Assembly: GCA_945889235.1 (NCBI GenBank)
Contig: CAMDBK010000117.1
Coordinates: 1 to 8,540 of the forward strand
Source: Chitinophaga pinensis
Lineage (GTDB): Bacteria > Bacteroidota > Bacteroidia > SXHM01
Direction of reading: 5' to 3'
Length of the DNA: 8,540 nucleotides
In this document: positions 5,609 through 8,540 of the stretch, piece by piece
Numbering within the stretch: position 1 is the first letter of the stretch
Layout of the letters: each line of letters opens with the position of its first letter
Notes under the pieces: generated by a model
Database searches by the model: none
Seen by the model: the letters and a program-made list of their open reading frames with translations, nothing else
Told to the model about the DNA's origin: nothing
Position numbers and translations under genes: made by a program

Positions 5609-6529
5609 TCAAATCTTCACCAACACCACATTCACAGTAGTCATTTCACCATCCACAACTTTCACATTCTGTATGGTTTGAGTTGCGTATCCGGTCAACT
5701 CAATTTTCACAGTATAATTTCCGGGTGCAATATCCTGTTGCGAAAAATCAGAGATACCTCTGATGCTTGAGTTCTTAACCTTATTCTCGCCTGCAACATC
5801 AATGGTTACAACTGCTTTTGGCAACCGAACTAAAACAACTGAATCATTCACCGCCACACGAATCGCTATGTGTCTCACACCTGCATCATTTACTTGAAAG
5901 CCATCATTCACTGCATTATAAAAAGTGTTATTGCTTTCAGCATAAGGTGGCATCAGGTCACCAAACAAATCTTTCACCAATACTTTCAACTCTTTAATTT
6001 CTGTTGCAACTAAAATTCCTGCTGCTTGCACATCACTTTTAATAGCTTCCGGTTGGTCCTTCGCTGCAACAAAATCAGTAATCAAAGTTCCAAGTCCTGA
6101 TACCATTAATGCAGTCAACTGAAATCCTGCTGCAAGTGCTGCTACCTGATGAGTACCTCCTGCTGCAAAAACTTTATCAGCTAAAGTTTTTCCATTTACA
6201 AAATCAGTATGCACAAAACTGCTTCGTGGTTTATCCATGTCAGCAACCAGATTAGTATTATTTATTTGTTTACCATAAGCAACCAACAGTCGGGCAATAA
6301 TCCACGATGAAGTCATCATCTTTTTAAAAATGGTTCCCTTGCTTGTAGTTGCTCCTTGAGTGCTTGCTTGCTGCTTCACTTTTGCAAGGTCTATATCATC
6401 AAGTTTATTTTCAATCTCAGTTTTCTTCGCCTTCAATGCAAGGTCACCCGAAAAATCCGCAAGGTGATTGTCCATTACAGCAACACCTGTTGAAGCAGCA
6501 TTGTACTCTCTGTTTTGTTCGTCGTTCAT
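5609..6529 (-). CDS. Helical protein with C-terminal PEGA/carboxypeptidase-regulatory-like beta domain (306 aa)
   Basis: The preferred start is the ATG at 6529 (MNDEQNREYNAASTGVAVMD). The same frame is open 34 codons further upstream, but that part is AT-rich and reads as non-coding. Residues 1-215 are Ala- and Lys-rich and mostly helical (ALKAKKTEIENKLDDIDLAK, AALAAGFQLTALMVSGLGTL). Residues about 238-306 form a beta-sandwich-like domain, with SIRGISDFSQQDIAPGNYTV, ELTGYATQTIQNVKV and a terminal TTVNVVLVKI, as in PEGA or carboxypeptidase regulatory-like domains that present protein or glycan contacts. There is no signal peptide, lipobox, T9SS tail or cysteine, so cytoplasmic location or leaderless export must be considered. 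It resembles a group of uncharacterised Bacteroidota proteins with the same helix-plus-beta plan (recollection). The terminator at 5558-5587 makes it a likely single-gene unit. Confidence 0.8.
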   Translation of the reverse strand: MNDEQNREYNAASTGVAVMDNHLADFSGDLALKAKKTEIENKLDDIDLAKVKQQASTQGATTSKGTIFKKMMTSSWIIARLLVAYGKQINNTNLVADMDKPRSSFVHTDFVNGKTLADKVFAAGGTHQVAALAAGFQLTALMVSGLGTLITDFVAAKDQPEAIKSDVQAAGILVATEIKELKVLVKDLFGDLMPPYAESNNTFYNAVNDGFQVNDAGVRHIAIRVAVNDSVVLVRLPKAVVTIDVAGENKVKNSSIRGISDFSQQDIAPGNYTVKIELTGYATQTIQNVKVVDGEMTTVNVVLVKI

Positions 6530-6556
6530 GATGATTAATTTTTTAGTTGTTAATGA

Positions 6557-6599
6557 ATACATGTATAACTGCATCACAGAAAAAATTATTGTGTCACAC
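6557..6599. promoter_or_regulatory. Two short palindromes upstream of the helical/PEGA gene (operator candidates)
   Basis: ATACATGTAT (6557-6566) is a perfect 10-bp palindrome and GTGT-C-ACAC (6591-6599) is a perfect 9-bp odd palindrome. Both lie within 70 bp upstream of the ATG at 6529, where a promoter should be. They could bind a dimeric regulator, but short palindromes are common by chance in AT-rich DNA. Confidence 0.22.
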
Positions 6600-6692
6600 G
6601 AAATATTTTTTTTCATAAAAAAAAATTGCAACCCTTCTTATAAAAATCTCGAGGCAATTATCTGCAAACGACAAACCCGCGCGACTGTCCCA

Positions 6693-6712
6693 TTCTCCTG
6701 TAATCAGGAGAA
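6693..6712. repeat. Perfect hairpin with TAAT apex
   Basis: TTCTCCTG (6693-6700) pairs perfectly with CAGGAGAA (6705-6712) around TAAT. The following AAGGGATAGGGATGAGGTGA and the hairpin together resemble the common intergenic CCCTCACCCC...CTCTCC-type repeat of Bacteroidota. On the opposite strand the apex reads TGATTACA, as in the hairpins at 241-256 and 282-303. Confidence 0.6.
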
Positions 6713-6739
6713 GGGATAGGGATGAGGTGAGCGGTGCCT

Positions 6740-6779
6740 GTTTCTGCGGGCGGAGCCATTCGCAGAAACGATTTTTTTT
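6740..6779 (+). terminator. Strong hairpin followed by a T-tract (terminator-like)
   Basis: GTTTCTGCG (6740-6748) pairs perfectly with CGCAGAAAC (6761-6769) around a 12-base loop, and GATTTTTTTT follows at once (6770-6779). This is a textbook plus-strand intrinsic terminator in shape, but there is no plus-strand gene upstream, so it may be part of a dispersed repeat or block antisense transcription. Confidence 0.5.
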
Positions 6780-6780
6780 G

Positions 6781-6808
6781 GTTACTTTTTTTATAAAAAA
6801 AAAGTGAC
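6781..6808. repeat. A/T-tract hairpin GTTACTTTTTTT...AAAAAAAGTGAC
   Basis: A 12-bp stem with a single G-T wobble joins 6781-6792 to 6797-6808 around a 4-base loop. A 'GGTTACTTTTTT ... AAAAAAGTAAC' hairpin of this kind is a frequent intergenic repeat in Bacteroidota and some Proteobacteria (recollection). It directly follows the terminator-like hairpin at 6740-6779. Confidence 0.5.
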
Positions 6809-6966
6809 AGAAGAAGCTCAACTCAATAGCATCAAATTTTTTTGGAACCTTCCTTATAACAAACGCGACAAGAAGCCACCATATAAATGGCATCAGATTC
6901 AGAACCCAACTCCCAACCCTCATTTCAACACTCTTTTCACTAAAAACTGCATAAATCATCATTATT

Positions 6967-7302
6967 ACGCGATTCTGCCTCTTCGTTACGGCATCGCCGT
7001 CTTTCTTTACGCCTCTGTCCCGCCTCGCTGTCAGTCTGCCTCGCTTCGCTACGCCTCTCTTTGCATCCTTTGTCAGATAATTTTCTTCCGGATGCCTCTG
7101 CCTCGCTTCAGGATGCCATCGTCTCCTTTCAGAATGCCATCGCCAACTTTCTTTTCGCTATCGCCAACTCTCTTTTTCACATCGGGAAAAAACTTTACGC
7201 CTCCTTTTTTCTTCCATGCGCTATCGTTTTAATTCTTTACCACCAATCGAACTTTCTTTTTCATATCATCCAAAAACTTTACTCCTACAACTCCTTTTGT
7301 AT
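6967..7302. repeat. Diverged tandem array with exact 21-bp periodicity (about 16 units)
   Basis: Read in 21-bp steps from 6967, the sequence keeps its register to 7302. Units starting at 7093, 7114, 7135 and 7156 begin TGCCTCTGCC, TGCCATCGTC, TGCCATCGCC and CGCTATCGCC. Units at 7177 and 7261 begin TCACATCGGG and TCATATCATC and both end AAAAACTTTA. Units at 7156 and 7240 both end CTTTT, hinting at an 84-bp higher-order period (7156-7218 against 7240-7302). Units are contiguous with no spacers, so this is not a CRISPR. Because the period is a multiple of three, open frames persist and translate into degenerate heptads (for instance DAIVSFQ, NAIANFL, FAIANSL), but minus-strand stops recur at the same unit position. 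Confidence 0.65.
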
Positions 7303-7331
7303 TATTCCTATTACTCCCAGTTAAATTTATT

Positions 7332-7372
7332 CTCTGTGTTCCTCTGCGCTAAACTCAGCGCAACTCTGTGGT
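7332..7372. repeat. ACGCAGAG-type palindromic element, upstream copy
   Basis: The stretch reads CTCTGTGTTCCTCTGCGC, then TAAACTC, then AGCGCAACTCTGTGGT. A perfect core stem TGCGCT/AGCGCA (7345-7350 with 7357-7362) is flanked by CTCTG/GT repeats. It belongs to the widespread intergenic family built from 8-9 bp ACGCAGAG-like words. It lies 34 bp before the VOC gene start. Confidence 0.6.
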
Positions 7373-7379
7373 AAAAAAT

Positions 7380-7387
7380 TATTTTTG
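7380..7387 (+). promoter_or_regulatory. Bacteroidota-type -7 promoter motif (TATTTTTG)
   Basis: TATTTTTG matches the TAnnTTTG -7 consensus and lies 19 bp before the ATG at 7407. No good TTTG -33 element is seen upstream, where the ACGCAGAG-type repeat begins. It is plausible for the VOC lipoprotein gene but weak. Confidence 0.33.
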
Positions 7388-7406
7388 TTCAAGATAAATT
7401 TAACTC

Positions 7407-8252
7407 ATGAAGAAATTTCTTCTCCCCGTTTGTGCTTTTCTGTTCCTGTATGTTTTCACCTCCTGCAATCAATCAGCAGAAAACAAAACTGAAAACAAAA
7501 ATGATTCAACATCAGCATTTCATTTAGGAAGCGCAGCACAAATAACTATTGCAACAAATGACATTGAAAAATCAAAAGCATTTTATGAGTTGCTCGGATT
7601 TAAACAAGTGCAGGAAATTCCAAGCGGAATACAAATGAGTGATGAATCGGTGCTCATCATGTTACAGAAGTCAGATAAAAAATTTATTCGCATTTCTTAC
7701 TTCGATTCCAATGCTGATAAAATTGCAGATGAAGTGGAGAAGCAAGGCAACCACTTTATAGTGAAAAATGAAAACACCGGATTTTTTACACGAAGTATTT
7801 TCACCACTCCCGATAATATTGAAGTGAGCTTAGTGAAAATGGACCCTTCAAATATTTACAAACCCAAAGGAAAAAATGGAATGAACATGAGCGATGCGGA
7901 GCGCAAGGATGCAAAGAATTATCCGAACACGGTGTGCGGCACATTCGGTGAGCTTTCAATTCCGGTGGCGAACTTCGATTCTTCGTTCGCTTATTGGAAA
8001 AAATTAGGATTGACCGGAACAAAATATACCGAGCCGTATCCGTGGTCAGTAATGACTGACGGGCTTTTCAGTATCGGACTGCACCAGCAAACACAATTCA
8101 CTTATCCGGCAATTACTTTTTTTGCGCCAGACATGCAGCAGCGTATTGATAAATTAAAATCGCTCGGGCTCACTGTAACAGAATTCATGGGACCTGCAAA
8201 TGTGGTGGCAGTTGCTCCGGAAGGAACTCATATTTTTCTGTTCACGATGTAG
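7407..8252 (+). CDS. Lipoprotein with two VOC (glyoxalase/bleomycin-resistance/dioxygenase) domains (281 aa)
   Basis: MKKFLLPVCAFLFLYVFTSC is a lipoprotein signal peptide with lipidation at Cys20, followed by an Asn/Lys/Glu linker to about residue 38. VOC module one covers about 43-147: QITIATNDIEKSKAFYELLG opens its beta-alpha unit and DNIEVSLVK closes it. Module two covers about 177-281: GELSIPVANFDSSFAYWKKL opens it and THIFLFTM closes it. In VOC enzymes metal ligands sit on the first and last strands of each module; here the candidates are Gln45, Glu139, Glu182 and His275. These are partly atypical, so metal binding and catalysis are uncertain. Most VOC proteins are cytoplasmic, so a membrane-anchored periplasmic or outer-membrane version is unusual. 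It is the only plus-strand gene here and ends convergent with nrdJ. Substrate is unknown. Confidence 0.85.
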   Translation: MKKFLLPVCAFLFLYVFTSCNQSAENKTENKNDSTSAFHLGSAAQITIATNDIEKSKAFYELLGFKQVQEIPSGIQMSDESVLIMLQKSDKKFIRISYFDSNADKIADEVEKQGNHFIVKNENTGFFTRSIFTTPDNIEVSLVKMDPSNIYKPKGKNGMNMSDAERKDAKNYPNTVCGTFGELSIPVANFDSSFAYWKKLGLTGTKYTEPYPWSVMTDGLFSIGLHQQTQFTYPAITFFAPDMQQRIDKLKSLGLTVTEFMGPANVVAVAPEGTHIFLFTM

Positions 8253-8260
8253 AACAATTC

Positions 8261-8322
8261 ACCGCAAAGACGCAGAGACGCGGAGTTTAAAATATTTCTC
8301 TGCGACTCCGCGCCTCTGCGGT
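8261..8322. repeat. ACGCAGAG-type long palindrome between convergent genes
   Basis: A 25-base left arm (8261-8285, ACCGCAAAGACGCAGAGACG then CGGAG) and a 25-base right arm (8298-8322, CTCTGCGACTCCGCG then CCTCTGCGGT) surround the 12-base loop TTTAAAATATTT. Twenty positions pair by Watson-Crick rules and one as G-T. The arms themselves are tandem 8-bp words. It lies 8 bp after the VOC stop codon and 7 bp before the nrdJ stop codon (minus strand), so it probably serves as a 3'-end structure for both transcripts. Confidence 0.72.
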
Positions 8323-8329
8323 AAAGATG

Positions 8330-8540
8330 CTATCCGCACTTACTATGCCCGCAACTCTTACAGGTCAAACAACCTTCCTGATAAATTAATCCATCGGCAT
8401 CGCCGCAGTTCGGACATTTTTTATCAGCCTTGGTTCCATCGGGAATATATTTTTTCAGTGCGCGCGCCACACCATTAATCCAGGTGTTGATGTTATCGTT
8501 GTCGAGATTTAAAGTCGTGACGAGATTAACGGCAGAGGTC
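8330..8540 (-). CDS. nrdJ: Adenosylcobalamin-dependent (class II) ribonucleotide reductase, C-terminal part (truncated by window edge)
   Basis: The minus-strand frame from the right edge gives 69 residues ending at TAG 8330-8332. It includes TLNLDNDNINTWINGVARAL, KKYIPDGTKA and then KKCPNCGDADGLIYQEGC followed by LTCKSCGHSKCG. The CPNCG, EGCLTCKSCG and terminal SKCG cysteines are the signature of the C-terminal zinc-binding/redox tail of NrdJ, which helps re-reduce the active site after each turnover. The enzyme converts ribonucleotides to deoxyribonucleotides using vitamin B12, independently of oxygen. Only the tail is in the window; the intact Cys set and natural stop suggest a functional gene. 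It is convergent with the VOC lipoprotein gene. Confidence 0.92.
   Translation of the reverse strand, partial: TSAVNLVTTLNLDNDNINTWINGVARALKKYIPDGTKADKKCPNCGDADGLIYQEGCLTCKSCGHSKCG

Larger units (their letters stand above)
6530..7406. other. Long gene-free interval (877 bp) with hairpins and a 21-bp periodic repeat field
   Basis: No convincing gene lies between the divergent genes at 6529 and 7407. Overlapping open frames on both strands encode Pro/Phe/Leu-rich or repetitive peptides without domains and are artefacts of the repeats. The interval contains three strong hairpins at 6693-6808, a low-information stretch at 6809-6966, the 21-bp repeat field at 6967-7302, and an ACGCAGAG-type palindrome at 7332-7372 next to the VOC gene. 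Confidence 0.65.

Noticed and set aside
6530..6631. 34-codon N-terminal extension of the helical/PEGA protein
   Set aside because: The extension is AT-rich, has no plausible signal peptide, and overlaps the likely promoter; the ATG at 6529 starts the protein-like sequence.
6594..6962. 122-codon minus-strand open frame with a hydrophobic start
   Set aside because: It is made of the 6693-6808 hairpin elements translated (TSSLSLLLITGEW is the common CCCTATCCC/CTCC repeat) and has poly-A/T-derived Phe and Lys runs.
6967..7302. CRISPR array
   Set aside because: Repeat units are contiguous and diverged, with no unique spacers and no cas genes nearby.
6804..7324. Overlapping plus-strand frames of 142 and 87 codons with heptad-like repeats
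   Set aside because: Both are by-products of a 21-bp repeat period that avoids stops. Composition is skewed to Pro, Phe and Leu, there is no domain, and two frames are equally open. A decayed repeat gene remains possible and is raised as a finding.

Overview
The window looks like a chromosomal segment from a member of the Bacteroidota, probably an environmental or free-living lineage. The DNA is AT-rich and start codons are preceded by A-rich stretches instead of clear Shine-Dalgarno sites. One large secreted protein ends in a type A type IX secretion (T9SS) sorting domain. At the left edge is the start of a 2-oxoacid dehydrogenase E1 of the style typical of Bacteroidota, and at the right edge is the C-terminus of a B12-dependent ribonucleotide reductase (NrdJ). 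No tRNA, rRNA, CRISPR array, transposase or phage gene is visible.

Layout: (1) 1-171, minus strand, N-terminus of the E1 gene. (2) 172-613, gene-free, a chain of extragenic palindromic repeats ending in a bidirectional terminator. (3) 614-856, minus strand, a lone 80-aa hypothetical gene with a terminator on each side. (4) 921-1804, minus strand, a cluster of a three-helix membrane protein followed by two micro-genes of 45 and 23 codons that fall below usual annotation cut-offs, with a structured non-coding tail. (5) 1896-5257, minus strand, a compact four-gene set with gaps of 30, 28 and 16 bp. All four products carry export signals: a 635-aa T9SS cargo, a coiled-coil lipoprotein and two small secreted proteins. 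(6) 5258-5608, gene-free, holding a GC-richer hairpin island and a terminator. (7) 5609-6529, minus strand, a helical protein with a C-terminal beta-sandwich (PEGA or carboxypeptidase-regulatory-like) domain. (8) 6530-7406, gene-free, with several strong hairpins and then about 336 bp of diverged tandem repeats with exact 21-bp periodicity. (9) 7407-8252, plus strand, a lipoprotein with two VOC (glyoxalase-like) domains, bracketed by two elements of the widespread ACGCAGAG palindrome type. (10) 8330-8540, minus strand, the NrdJ C-terminus.

The edge genes are housekeeping metabolism. The interior is lineage-specific accessory material: an exported-protein operon of unknown purpose, small hypotheticals, and an unusual density of non-coding repeats. 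The best candidates for undescribed biology are the exported operon, the micro-ORF cluster behind the membrane protein, the 21-bp repeat field, and a set of perfect hairpins sharing the same ATTA/TAAT apex. No known defence or mobile system can be demonstrated from the sequence alone.
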